Assembly: GCF_030546575.1 (NCBI RefSeq)
Contig: NZ_JAUOTN010000006.1
Coordinates: 186,001-250,000 of the forward strand
Reading direction: 5' to 3'
Length of the DNA stretch: 64,000 nucleotides
Source of the DNA: Pontibacter coccineus
GTDB taxonomy: Bacteria; Bacteroidota; Bacteroidia; Cytophagales; Hymenobacteraceae
Made by a program: the position numbers and the translations under genes. The notes beneath the pieces were generated by a model. It was not told the origin of the DNA. It ran no database searches and was given only the letters and a program-made list of their open reading frames with translations. Positions 26,576 through 34,657 of this stretch are shown here, piece after piece (the stretch's first letter is position 1; each line of letters begins with the position of its first letter).

Positions 26576-27961
26576 TTACAATTTCCTTGATTTGATTTTA
26601 CGCAGCGTCTCCTGCAACCAATCTGTGGGTATGTTGTTCGCTTTGGCTAGCTTGATAGCGTTCTGTATGTTAGACTCAGCTCCTTTATAATCCTCCAGTC
26701 TGTAAAGCAACACCGCATAGGTATGAAAGTATGCCACTGTCGGATCCAGTTCAACCGTGCGCTTGCTCCAATTCGCTGCATTATTCAGGGCCAGTTTGTT
26801 TGTTGTGCCGGTTTGGTACATGTGGTATGCCGCGTTGTTCAGTTCCATGGTATAGGAACTTGGCGCCGTCTCAAATCGCATCACGGCCATGGTCTCTTTA
26901 TGCTGACGGACATCTCTCATATTTTCAGCCATTGCTGCACCAGACGCTCTGCGTTCCTGTAATAACTGTTTTTCCCGAGCTACAAGCTTTGCAGCAGAAT
27001 CCTGGGTTATAGTCATGAAGTAGCGGTTGTAGTAATGAATGGCCCTTGGAATATAACTTGCTGTATCCTTGGTATTTCTATGGAAGCTAAGCATGCTATT
27101 CAGGTATACCCGCTGTCCGCGTGCCCGATCATTTGCCCAGGTGTTTCTTACAAAACCAGCGCCATGCTCCGCCATACGTTTATCTTTCAACTCAACTGCG
27201 TTCCGCATGGTATTGCCGATGATCTTATTATTGATCTCAACCCGTTTTACATTCGGTAAACTCCTATACAGGCTGTCCACCAGGCGTTGGTCCTGGCGAG
27301 CATACCGATAAGCGCGGCTATCTACCACAGGTCCAAACTCATAAATAAAGATCACTTCAGAAAAAGATAATATACCTGCATCTGCCAGGCTACCGGCATA
27401 AGCATCGAGCAATCCGGCTTCCGGCTCCACTCCCATTTCTTTGTGCAACTGCAGGTATTGTCTCAAAAAATCAACGTCTCTCCGCCCCTTTTCAAACTCC
27501 TCCCGGAAATAACCCAGGTTGTGTGTGCTGTTCTGCTTGTCCTGAAAGACCTTAATGTCGCTTAGATAGCGCTGTGGGGAGGAATAATTTCCGTGGTTGC
27601 GGTGTATCAGCATGCCATCTGAATTCAGGTATAGGAAGGTCGGAAATGCGCGAATGTTATACTTATTGGACAACTGATTACCAGCCCTGGATTTGTACGG
27701 GGCTTTAAAGTTGACAAACTGACTGTTAAAAGCCGCTGTAACTTCCGGATGGTCTAACCCCGATCCTACCATCTGTTCACGCATTTGCCTAGGTACATCC
27801 TTGGAGATCTCAGGCCCGGAAACAAGGATAAAAACTGGTTTATTCAGTTGCTGCGCCTTCACCAAAACCGCATCCAAAGAATCCTGCTCGAAATTGATGC
27901 GCTGGTTGTAGGCGCTGTGGCTGATAAAGGCAAAGCAAAATAGAATAATAAAAGTTTTCAT
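26576..27961 (-). CDS. Exported thioredoxin-like protein without CXXC
   Basis: A 461-residue protein with a signal peptide (MKTFIILFCFAFISHSAYNQ). Residues about 25-140 have a thioredoxin fold: PVFILVSGPEISKD at the usual active-site position, then FVNFKAPYKS and the cis-Pro segment YNIRAFPTFLYLNSDG. The redox CXXC is missing, so it is not a disulfide oxidoreductase of the normal kind. The rest is helical and ends in a TPR-like unit (NAANWSKRTVELDPTVAYFHTYAVLLYRLEDYKGAESNIQNAI). Periplasmic by signal; role unknown. Confidence 0.72.
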   Translation of the reverse strand: MKTFIILFCFAFISHSAYNQRINFEQDSLDAVLVKAQQLNKPVFILVSGPEISKDVPRQMREQMVGSGLDHPEVTAAFNSQFVNFKAPYKSRAGNQLSNKYNIRAFPTFLYLNSDGMLIHRNHGNYSSPQRYLSDIKVFQDKQNSTHNLGYFREEFEKGRRDVDFLRQYLQLHKEMGVEPEAGLLDAYAGSLADAGILSFSEVIFIYEFGPVVDSRAYRYARQDQRLVDSLYRSLPNVKRVEINNKIIGNTMRNAVELKDKRMAEHGAGFVRNTWANDRARGQRVYLNSMLSFHRNTKDTASYIPRAIHYYNRYFMTITQDSAAKLVAREKQLLQERRASGAAMAENMRDVRQHKETMAVMRFETAPSSYTMELNNAAYHMYQTGTTNKLALNNAANWSKRTVELDPTVAYFHTYAVLLYRLEDYKGAESNIQNAIKLAKANNIPTDWLQETLRKIKSRKL

Positions 27962-28050
27962 ACTATTGTTCGGATGGTGTCTTTATACTCTTAAATATAG
28001 CAAAAACAAGATACTATAGGGTGCTTTGAATGCATTTAATTATTTAACAT

Positions 28051-28082
28051 AAAAAAAGTAGCCAGATACGTCATCTGGCTAC
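28051..28082 (-). terminator. Terminator of the holin-like membrane protein gene
   Basis: A 10-bp stem (28058-28067 with 28073-28082) with a 5-nt loop; on the minus strand it is followed by a run of seven T. Confidence 0.85.
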
Positions 28083-28106
28083 TCCTTCTATACCTGTTAT
28101 AGGTTT

Positions 28107-28541
28107 TTAAGCGATCAAAATCGTATTTGCCTGGTTAATTTCTGAATGGGCGAAATACTGCTCGATCTTCGGTTCATGATCGAGTCTGGCGTATTCTTCG
28201 TCGCCACCTCTAGCCCAGCCAAGCAGTGCCAGGGCTATGGCTGTTGCAATGGCAATAATAAAGGCCGGCCACCAGCCGTCTACCTTAAAATTACGCACCA
28301 GCATATCCACCAGCTTGATCATCAGCGCCGTCACAATAAGGCCGATAATAGCTTCGAGCAGGAAGAAGGACACCAGATTAAGCACCCCACGCAGCAGCCA
28401 ACCGATCGTCGCATTGAACAGACCGATCAGAAAAGCCACCCACAAAGCTGTAAGAAAGCTCTTGACGTGCACCTGTGGCAGTGCGTAGGACAAAAGCAGG
28501 ATGACACCGGCGCTTACTAATAAGTTGAGTAAAAAGTCCAT
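28107..28541 (-). CDS. Phage-holin-4-like (PF04020-type) membrane protein
   Basis: A 144-residue integral membrane protein with four hydrophobic segments: LLNLLVSAGVILLLSYALP, SFLTALWVAFLIGLFNATIGWLL, VLNLVSFFLLEAIIGLIVTALMIKLVDMLV and WWPAFIIAIATAIALALLGW. This spacing, with the LPQVHVKSF and GF/LFNATIGWLL motifs, fits the phage_holin_4_2 family, common chromosomal proteins that are not part of prophages. The polar C-terminal tail (about 35 residues) is an extension. Function unknown. Confidence 0.78.
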   Translation of the reverse strand: MDFLLNLLVSAGVILLLSYALPQVHVKSFLTALWVAFLIGLFNATIGWLLRGVLNLVSFFLLEAIIGLIVTALMIKLVDMLVRNFKVDGWWPAFIIAIATAIALALLGWARGGDEEYARLDHEPKIEQYFAHSEINQANTILIA

Positions 28542-28636
28542 AGTTTGTAGTGATTTAGTTTCATTTTTTTTTTGTCCTAATACGGATACAAACTTTAATG
28601 GATATTCTCACCTATATTTTTGTGATACACAGGCAG

Positions 28637-29329
28637 CTATTGCTGTTTCAAATAGCTGTCTTTCAACTTGCTACGGAAAGCATCTTCGAACTTTAAAACC
28701 TTAGGCCGGGCAATGGATACGACATAAGGGTCGTCGGGATTGTTGCGGTAATAATCCTGGTGATAATCTTCTGCAATCCAGAATTTGCCAGCTGGTTTAA
28801 GTTCTGTTACGATCATGCTACGGAAGGTACCAGCATCTTCAAGAGCGCGCATGTAGTTACTGGCCTGATTTCGTTGCTTGTCGTCGTGATAGTATAAGGC
28901 GGATCGGTACTGCTTGCCTACATCAGGTCCCTGGCGATTTAAGGTAGTCGGATCGTGTGTGGCGAAAAACACCTCCAGCAACTCCCGGTAAGAGATTACG
29001 TCCGGCCTGTACCAGATGCGTACCGCTTCGGCATGGCCTGTTTTACCACTACTCACCTGCTCGTATGTGGGTCGCTGCTCTCTCCCACCAGTATAGCCGG
29101 ACTCTACGCGGTCTACGCCTTTAAGCCGTTCAAAATAAGCCTCCGTACACCAGAAACAGCCGCCTGCAAAAGTAGCTTTGCTAAGCCCAACGGTATCCGG
29201 ACTATCGCCATAACTGTAGGCACTTTGCTGCAAGTAAGTTCGCTGCTCTCCACCGGATTCTGTGCACATCCAAAGCAGCAATAATAAGGGGAAGAAAAGA
29301 AAGTTATATTTACGGATCATACGCCACAA
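28637..29329 (-). CDS. msrA: Peptide methionine sulfoxide reductase MsrA
   Basis: A 230-residue protein with the MsrA catalytic motif GCFWCTEAYFERLKGV (nucleophilic Cys first) and the family segments ESGYTGG, YEQVSSGKTGHAEAVRIWY, FFATHDPTTLNRQGPDVGKQYRSALYY and FWIAEDYHQDYY. It repairs methionine-S-sulfoxide. The N-terminus has a hydrophobic stretch (FLFFPLLLLLWMC) and then a polar linker, so the protein is probably exported or a lipoprotein, unlike the cytoplasmic E. coli form. Start may be either of two close ATGs. Confidence 0.93.
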   Translation of the reverse strand: MWRMIRKYNFLFFPLLLLLWMCTESGGEQRTYLQQSAYSYGDSPDTVGLSKATFAGGCFWCTEAYFERLKGVDRVESGYTGGREQRPTYEQVSSGKTGHAEAVRIWYRPDVISYRELLEVFFATHDPTTLNRQGPDVGKQYRSALYYHDDKQRNQASNYMRALEDAGTFRSMIVTELKPAGKFWIAEDYHQDYYRNNPDDPYVVSIARPKVLKFEDAFRSKLKDSYLKQQ

Positions 29330-29411
29330 GCCTTTCTATTGGCTACGCTAATTTAACCGCACTGGATAGGTTTTTGTTAAAAATTTCATCATTTCACTCC
29401 CGCACAGTCTC

Positions 29412-30425
29412 TCAAACTTTGTCCTGCACCTGGATGGCGTGTTTTTTATCGGCAATCACTTTGTCCAGATCCCACTCTACCCGCTTGTTGAGCGGTGCCC
29501 GCCGGACGTTGCAATCTGATTTGGTGCAGATGGGGCAGGATACTTCCACACAGGGGTCGGTGTGTATGAACAGCTCAATATCCGGGTCAATCTGCTCCCG
29601 CACCAGCGCCCCTACGGCTTCGACTTCTTCGTGCGCTTCCAATACCGTCAAGTACCAGGGCACAGTCAGGTGGCAGTCTATATGCAGCGTGTTGCCATAC
29701 TTGATCACACGCAGGTTGTGAATATCAATCCAGTTTTCGCGGCGGTTATCGTTCAGCACGCGCACAATACGCTTGAGTAGTTCATAGTCAGCCTCATCCA
29801 TGATACCTGCCAGCGAGGCCCGCAAAATACGATAGCCTGTGTAACCGATGAAAGCACCGAACAGAATGGCCACAGCACTGTCCAGCCATACCTGCCCGGT
29901 GAGGTATAGCAGCAGCAGCCCGATCAGTATACCTGCTGTGGAATAGGCGTCGGTTTTGAGGTGCTTGCCTCCGGCCACCAATACCATGGAGTTGGCCTTG
30001 TTGCCCCGCCGCTCGGTCACATAGCCCACTGCGAAATTGATTATACCCGAAATCGCAATTAGGTATATACCGGCATCGAGTCTGGAAATGACCTGCGGCT
30101 CAAACAGGTTATAGAAGGATTTGAGAATGATCGCCCCTCCTGCCACCAGAATGAGGGAACCCTCCAGGGTAGCAGCCACGAACTCAATCTTTCCGTGCCC
30201 ATAGGGGTGGTTGTGGTCTCTCGGTCGCGCGGAAAGCACCAGGCTATAAAGTGAAAACCCACCGGCCACCACGTTGATAATGGACTCCAAGGCATCTGTG
30301 AGTATAGCGTTGGAATTGGTTAGATAATAGGCCAGGAATTTGGCAAGAAGCAGCAAAACGCCCACTACAAGCACAAGTAGTTGCATGCGAACGTTCTCAC
30401 TTTGCTGCGGCGGCATTTTATTCAT
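29412..30425 (-). CDS. Cation diffusion facilitator transporter with Cys-rich tail
   Basis: A 337-residue CDF transporter that exports divalent metals (Zn, Co, Fe or Mn) by proton antiport. The membrane part has TM2 TNSNAILTDALESIINVVAGG with the transport Asp, the HPYGHGKIEFVAATLEG loop and TM5 LKTDAYSTAGI. The cytoplasmic domain carries DIHNLRVIKYGNTLHIDCHLTVP. The C-terminus continues with a tail containing several Cys (DPCVEVSCPICTKSDC), not part of the core fold. I start at the ATG 30425 rather than the ORF start 33 nt upstream, because TM1 follows closely. Confidence 0.88.
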   Translation of the reverse strand: MNKMPPQQSENVRMQLLVLVVGVLLLLAKFLAYYLTNSNAILTDALESIINVVAGGFSLYSLVLSARPRDHNHPYGHGKIEFVAATLEGSLILVAGGAIILKSFYNLFEPQVISRLDAGIYLIAISGIINFAVGYVTERRGNKANSMVLVAGGKHLKTDAYSTAGILIGLLLLYLTGQVWLDSAVAILFGAFIGYTGYRILRASLAGIMDEADYELLKRIVRVLNDNRRENWIDIHNLRVIKYGNTLHIDCHLTVPWYLTVLEAHEEVEAVGALVREQIDPDIELFIHTDPCVEVSCPICTKSDCNVRRAPLNKRVEWDLDKVIADKKHAIQVQDKV

Positions 30426-30545
30426 TGCTAGAGCTGGGTTTCGGCAGGTGCGTGGCACACCATCCTATACCTCACAAGATACTAGGTACAGTTTCCTGAG
30501 GCAAACGAAAAGGAAAATAGTGGATAGAAATAGCGGTCAATATCC

Positions 30546-30827
30546 TCAGCTCAGCGTATCTGTCAGATCGAGCCAATTAGGGTTCATGGATTCTACAAGG
30601 CGCAGATGATTTTCAGGTCCGGCCGATTTGATGCGGTTCTCACGCACACGGGCTACCTCTTCCAGATCATAGTGTTCGTAATACACCAGTTTGGCCTGTC
30701 CGGAGTAGCCATCTTTGCCAGCCATCTGCTGGAGCAGGTCTTTCGAAACGCCAATGCTTAGCTCTAGTTGGGACTGATCGCCCACGATGTAAACATAGAA
30801 GTGATTTGTGTGTTGGTTTGGCTGCAT
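30546..30827 (-). CDS. Degenerate GIY-YIG-like small protein
   Basis: A 93-residue protein with the size and layout of single-domain GIY-YIG proteins (UPF0213-like): the first strand HFYVYIVGDQSQLELSIGVSKDL corresponds to GIY...YIG, followed by GYSGQAKLVYYEHYDLEEVARVREN. The motif is eroded: YVYI replaces GIY and SIG replaces YIG, but the Arg/Glu helix region is present. It may be a nuclease with altered residues or a catalytically dead relative. Starts at ATG 30825-30827. Confidence 0.6.
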   Translation of the reverse strand: MQPNQHTNHFYVYIVGDQSQLELSIGVSKDLLQQMAGKDGYSGQAKLVYYEHYDLEEVARVRENRIKSAGPENHLRLVESMNPNWLDLTDTLS

Positions 30828-30874
30828 GGCTTAGGTGAGTTTGTAACAAGGTATACGAAAGTAGCATCACCTTG

Positions 30875-31285
30875 TTAGAAAACCTGCAGCCACTGACGGG
30901 CATCCTCCGGAAGGAAGAAAGTACGCATCGCAATGCCGGTGCTATTGTCCACCGTTTTGTCAATTTCCATCTGTGTGAAGAATTCATAAGAATACACCCA
31001 GGCAAAATACTGCACCCCTGCTTCACGCAAACCGGGTATCCAAACCTTGTTCATCCATTTGGTGTCACCCGAATGGCCTGTCACCTTCGAGTTGTCATTC
31101 AGAATTTTAGTAATCTTATATTCATTCACATAGTCAAGTATTTTCAAACAGCCCGAATGTCCTTTTGCTGAGTCCAACCACCCTTGCCAATTTGATAGTA
31201 ACATTTTGTCTCCCGCATTCACCCTGATCTCCAGGTAATCAGTGCTGTGTACCAACTGTTCTTCATTTTCATGTACATATAACAT
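30875..31285 (-). CDS. SpoIIAA-like (STAS/SEC14-type) domain protein, uncharacterised
   Basis: A 136-residue cytoplasmic protein. The order of strands and helices (MLLSNWQGWL..., ITKILNDNSKVTG, KVWIPGLREAGVQYFAWVYSYEFFTQM, MRTFFLPEDARQWLQVF) matches the small SpoIIAA/STAS-like proteins common in Hymenobacteraceae: end of sheet DNS/DTR, a helix with P-x-L/A..G, strand, then a C-terminal helix D-A-x-x-W-L. A similar protein is encoded divergently at 31452 across a 166-nt spacer. Function unknown. Confidence 0.55.
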   Translation of the reverse strand: MLYVHENEEQLVHSTDYLEIRVNAGDKMLLSNWQGWLDSAKGHSGCLKILDYVNEYKITKILNDNSKVTGHSGDTKWMNKVWIPGLREAGVQYFAWVYSYEFFTQMEIDKTVDNSTGIAMRTFFLPEDARQWLQVF

Positions 31286-31451
31286 AACAATAGCTCGGAT
31301 TATCCTTTCCTTGTATTTTTTACCATAGCTCCTGATCTAATGTTACTTATACTAAGTTATTCATTGAACTATCCTACTAATAACTCATTAAATGTAATGC
31401 ATTTGAACTATAGCACCCCTAACTGTTATTGTACTTATACGGCCTACTTAT

Positions 31452-31883
31452 TTGAGAACACACATGAAGCAATATAGCAACAATTATTGCCAGATCAGCT
31501 ACAACCCTTCCACCAACCAACTATACCTGAAATGGCTGCTTCCACCAGATGAAGCGGCGCTACTTTGCGGTTACGACAAGGGACTTGACATGGCCATTTC
31601 TAACCAGGCGGTGAGTTGGGTAACTGATAACAGCATCGGCTTTCAGGTAGACTTGTCGATGCAGCACGCCTTGACGCAAATGGTAGCCGGCCGCATAAAG
31701 CAGACTGCCATAAAGCGGTTCGCACGCGTCACGCCCATCGATGTATTCCAGGAACTGGTCACGCATAAGATAATTAGCCAGATCAACGAGCTGACCGTGA
31801 ACTGCATCGAATCCGAGGTTTTTCATGACCCGAAGGATGCCAAGGCCTGGGGTACCCTGGTAAGTCTATTATCCGTTAATTGA
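31452..31883 (+). CDS. Second SpoIIAA-like domain protein, uncharacterised
   Basis: A 143-residue protein (start MRTHMKQYSNNYC; the second Met at 31464 is an alternative). It has the same order of elements as its divergent neighbour: LYLKWLLPP, AVSWVTDNSIGFQ, AIKRFARVTPIDVFQELVTHKI and FHDPKDAKAWGTL, matching respectively NDNSKV, YFAWVYSYEFFTQM and FLPEDARQWL in that protein. I infer a shared fold, perhaps an old duplication. A small unknown gene follows after 33 nt. Confidence 0.5.
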   Translation: MRTHMKQYSNNYCQISYNPSTNQLYLKWLLPPDEAALLCGYDKGLDMAISNQAVSWVTDNSIGFQVDLSMQHALTQMVAGRIKQTAIKRFARVTPIDVFQELVTHKIISQINELTVNCIESEVFHDPKDAKAWGTLVSLLSVN

Positions 31884-31916
31884 ATTCCGGAACGGAAGCA
31901 CACCAATACTGAACAC

Positions 31917-32180
31917 ATGGCACTAGGACCAAAACTAACCGAGAAACTGGACAAACTGTATGCGCCCGACAGTAAAGTGGACCAGCACTACAATGGCAAG
32001 GACCTTACCTTCATTACCAATGAAAATGGAGAACCAGTTACCTTGTTTATCGGCAAGCGACTGGATGATGGGGCGATCTCAGGGGAGCGCTATGTGCGTA
32101 AAATTGTGCGCGACAACAAAACAGGCAAGGTGGTACGCAGCCACTGGGACCTAAAGGGAAAAGTCACCAGAAGCACCTGA
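31917..32180 (+). CDS. Small conserved-looking protein of unknown function
   Basis: An 87-residue basic protein starting at an ATG 33 nt after the SpoIIAA-like gene. It is rich in beta-strand residues (DLTFITNENGEPVTLFIGKRLDDGAISGERYVRKIVRD) and ends with a positively charged strand (SHWDLKGKVTRST). No signal, no membrane segment. I do not recognise a family; a small beta-barrel is a guess. Its codon use and the closely spaced upstream gene support expression. Confidence 0.5.
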   Translation: MALGPKLTEKLDKLYAPDSKVDQHYNGKDLTFITNENGEPVTLFIGKRLDDGAISGERYVRKIVRDNKTGKVVRSHWDLKGKVTRST

Positions 32181-32182
32181 TA

Positions 32183-32383
32183 CTACAGCTCCTGCATGTC
32201 AAAATCTTTGCCCCGGCCATACTTGATCAAATCGTTCAGCAAGAACACATCCAGCGTATGCAGGTCTTTTACCAGGTAACTGCCCTCCTCAGGCATATCC
32301 AACACCTGAAACTCAAAGCGCTCGCCGTAATTCTCCATCACATACTTCTTCCCTTTTCTCAGGTTGTCAAACGATATGGCCAT
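32183..32383 (-). CDS. Small protein of unknown function
   Basis: A 66-residue protein, MAISFDNLRKGKKYVMENYG..., with acidic C-terminus (DFDMQEL). The pattern of short strands (KKYVMENYGERFEFQVLDMP, SYLVKDLHTLDVFLLNDLIKYG) suggests a small SH3- or KOW-like barrel, but this is only a visual impression. It converges with the preceding + strand gene, with the stop codons 2 nt apart. No family recognised. Confidence 0.5.
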   Translation of the reverse strand: MAISFDNLRKGKKYVMENYGERFEFQVLDMPEEGSYLVKDLHTLDVFLLNDLIKYGRGKDFDMQEL

Positions 32384-32452
32384 GCCGTGTATTCTTCTTG
32401 TATATTTTCGGCAAGTATAGGCAGCTTTCCGTTCATTTCTTTCCAGATAGGC

Positions 32453-32460
32453 TATCTTTG
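32453..32460 (+). promoter_or_regulatory. -7 box upstream of truC
   Basis: TATCTTTG fits TAnnTTTG. The TTG start of truC at 32477 is 16 nt downstream, leaving a leader of about 10 nt, which supports this unusual start. Confidence 0.45.
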
Positions 32461-32476
32461 CCGAAAATAAATTAAG

Positions 32477-33226
32477 TTGTTAGAGATCATATACGAGGAC
32501 GAAAGCTATGTAGCGGTGAACAAACCCAATGGGTTGCTGGTGCACCGTACACGCATAGCTGAAGAGAAAAAGGAGTTTGCCCTCCAAATGCTGCGCGACC
32601 AATTGGGCTATCCGGTATACGCGGCACACCGGCTCGATCGCGGCACGTCCGGCGTACTGCTCTTTGCTAAAAACCCGGAAGCCGTTGCGCCACTGGTAAA
32701 AGCTTTTGAAGAAAAGCAGGTAGACAAGGTATACTATGCCATCGTGCGTGGCTATACCCCCGAAAAGGATACGATCGACAGCCCTATCCGTCCCGATAAA
32801 GACCACCGGCACAAGGCGTCTCAGGACGCGGTGACGCACTACGAACGTTTGGCCACTACAGAGCTGCCTATACCTGTCGGCCGCTACAGCACGGCCCGTT
32901 ACTCGTTGGTAAAAGTGCAACCCGAGACGGGGCGCATGCACCAGATCCGGAAGCATTTTGCGCACATCAGGCATTACATAATTGGTGACAAGCGGCACGG
33001 TGACTGGCGACACAACCAGATGTTCCTTGAGCAATTGGAGTCCCCGATCATGCTGCTGCACTCGGCCTCGCTGGCATTCACTCATCCTTTTCAAGACAGT
33101 TTGGTCCGTATACAGGCACCGTTGCCACAGCACTTCGAACGGCTTTGTTTGCAGTTTGGCTGGGAGTCGGCTTTACAAAAAGAAGGGTTTGCATACCTCC
33201 CTACTTTGGAATCAGGTATGGCGTAG
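32477..33226 (+). CDS. truC: tRNA pseudouridine synthase, TruC-like (RluA family)
   Basis: A 249-residue pseudouridine synthase. The N-terminus YEDESYVAVNKPNGLLVHRT, the catalytic block AAHRLDRGTSGVLLFAKN (Asp of RLD attacks the base), VYYAIVRGY, PETGRMHQIRKHFAHI and, diagnostic for TruC, IGDKRHGDWRHNQMF. E. coli TruC modifies U65 of tRNAs. The start is TTG at 32477, since the conserved sequence begins at once and there is no ATG upstream in frame. The last 15 nt overlap the end of the convergent gene. Confidence 0.88.
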   Translation: MLEIIYEDESYVAVNKPNGLLVHRTRIAEEKKEFALQMLRDQLGYPVYAAHRLDRGTSGVLLFAKNPEAVAPLVKAFEEKQVDKVYYAIVRGYTPEKDTIDSPIRPDKDHRHKASQDAVTHYERLATTELPIPVGRYSTARYSLVKVQPETGRMHQIRKHFAHIRHYIIGDKRHGDWRHNQMFLEQLESPIMLLHSASLAFTHPFQDSLVRIQAPLPQHFERLCLQFGWESALQKEGFAYLPTLESGMA

Positions 33227-33589
33227 CATCTGGTTCACCATTTCGAGTTGTAGTTGCGCCACGAAGGCATTGCGGGAATCGGCGTTGAGGGCGGTTAGCA
33301 GGTAGGCCATACGTGACAGGCGCCAGTCCTGCACCACTTCTCCGTTTATGGAGCGATACACTACTTTAAAGTTTTCCTGTAGTGGCACGTGCATGCAATT
33401 ACACACCTCTGTGGCCCGCTTTACCGCTTCACTCAGCTCCTGCAGGTTCTGACTGCCTTGCTGCTCCAACAGATCACTGGCATAGCAGGTCAGGTTGCTA
33501 TCGGCCAGGCTGTCAACAAAGCTATCGATCGGACTGTGGATAGTGAGGTGGTCGATGGTCATTAACATGGCATTCGGGTTCAAATTCAA
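33212..33589 (-). CDS. Unknown protein with a distant BRO/DinD-like C-terminal segment
   Basis: A 125-residue cytoplasmic protein; start may be Met1 or Met8/Met10. The C-terminal half, QDWRLSRMAYLLTALNADSRNAFVAQLQ, resembles the L-S-R-Y-A-x-Y-L...N-G/A-D motif of DinD/BRO-type proteins, but the rest does not. Cys pairs occur in EVCNCMH. It overlaps the 3' end of truC by 15 nt (tail to tail) and precedes the DnaJ-like gene's end by 8 nt on the same strand, so it may be co-transcribed with that gene. Family assignment is tentative. Confidence 0.45.
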   Translation of the reverse strand: MNLNPNAMLMTIDHLTIHSPIDSFVDSLADSNLTCYASDLLEQQGSQNLQELSEAVKRATEVCNCMHVPLQENFKVVYRSINGEVVQDWRLSRMAYLLTALNADSRNAFVAQLQLEMVNQMLRHT

Positions 33590-33597
33590 CTTTACTT

Positions 33598-34530
33598 TTA
33601 TACACTGGCTGTCTTACGCTGGTGCAGTTCCTTGAGCCGTTCCATCAGGCCCCGCTCCTCTTCTGTGAGATGAACCGGTAGCTGCACCTCTATCTTTACG
33701 TACAAATCTCCGTGCTGGTCTGCTTTGCCGTACACCGGCATCCCCTTTCCGCGCAGGCGCAGGGTTTTGCCATTCTGCGAACCGGCCGGTATTTTAAGCT
33801 TCAATTTGCCGGTCAACGTGTTAACATGCTCCTCCCCTCCCAGTATGGCGGTATACATGTCGAGATTCAGCCTCGTGTGCAGATCATCCCCTTGTCGCTC
33901 GAAGCCTGGAAGAGGTTGCACCTGCACACGTATGTAGAGGTCTCCGGCCGTGCCACCGCCCATAGCTGGTCCGCCTTTGCCTTTGATCTTGAGCACCTGG
34001 CCATCCGCCACGCCGGGCTTCGTCGTGATCCGCAGTTGCTGGCCGTTCACGGTTAGCAGGCGGGACGTGCCGCTGTAGGCTTCCTGCATAGTAATGAGCA
34101 TCTCCGCTTCGTAGTCCTGGCCTTTGGGCGCCCGCCTGCCGGAGCGGAAACCACCGCCCTGCTGCGAAAAACCTCCTCCGAAGAACTGCTCGAAGAAATC
34201 GGAAAAGCCGCTGCCTCCACCGAACATATCGCCCATGTCGCCTTCGTAGTAAGTGCCCCCGCCCCCGACGGGTCTGCCCTGGTACGGACTACCTTGCTGC
34301 TGGAAGTGCCGCCAGTTGGAGCCCAGCTCTTCGTACTGCTTGCGCTTTTGCTCTTCTCCCAGCACTTCGTAGGCCTCACTGACATCCTTGAACTTCTCTT
34401 CAGCTGCTTTGTCGCCTTTCGTCTTATCCGGGTGATACTTTTTGGCTAATGCCCGGTAGGCCTTTTTGATCTCGGCCTGGGAGGCAGACTTCTCTACACC
34501 TAGAATCTTATAATAGTCCTTGTATTCCAT
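33598..34530 (-). CDS. DnaJ/CbpA-type co-chaperone
   Basis: A 310-residue Hsp40 of the CbpA type. J domain at the N-terminus ([35 protein letters not shown], with HPD), a Gly/Phe-rich linker ([28 protein letters not shown]), then two C-terminal substrate-binding barrels. The Cys-rich zinc domain of DnaJ is absent. It would stimulate DnaK ATPase. I start at the ATG 34530; the open frame upstream to 34605 has no J-domain sequence. Directly upstream are three AGGTATA copies in a 60-nt stretch. Confidence 0.9.
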   Translation of the reverse strand: MEYKDYYKILGVEKSASQAEIKKAYRALAKKYHPDKTKGDKAAEEKFKDVSEAYEVLGEEQKRKQYEELGSNWRHFQQQGSPYQGRPVGGGGTYYEGDMGDMFGGGSGFSDFFEQFFGGGFSQQGGGFRSGRRAPKGQDYEAEMLITMQEAYSGTSRLLTVNGQQLRITTKPGVADGQVLKIKGKGGPAMGGGTAGDLYIRVQVQPLPGFERQGDDLHTRLNLDMYTAILGGEEHVNTLTGKLKLKIPAGSQNGKTLRLRGKGMPVYGKADQHGDLYVKIEVQLPVHLTEEERGLMERLKELHQRKTASV

Positions 34531-34604
34531 ACTCTTTAAGGTATAAAGGTCAACTACAGGTATAAAACGCAAACCTGCACAGGGGGTTAAGCAGGTATAA
34601 AACA

Positions 34605-34634
34605 AAAAGCACCACCCCGGAAGGCAGTGCTTTT
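34605..34634 (-). terminator. Terminator of the Pmp3-type lipoprotein gene
   Basis: An 8-bp stem (34605-34612 with 34627-34634) with an additional paired GC core in the loop; followed on the minus strand by a T-run. Confidence 0.65.
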
Positions 34635-34657
34635 AATGAGTGGGTAAAGCCTGAACT

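Noticed and set aside
28107..28541. Prophage holin
   Set aside because: No lysin, tail or other phage gene nearby; this family is a common chromosomal membrane protein.
33212..33589. Full DinD damage-inducible protein
   Set aside because: Only a short C-terminal segment resembles the family; length and N-terminus do not fit.
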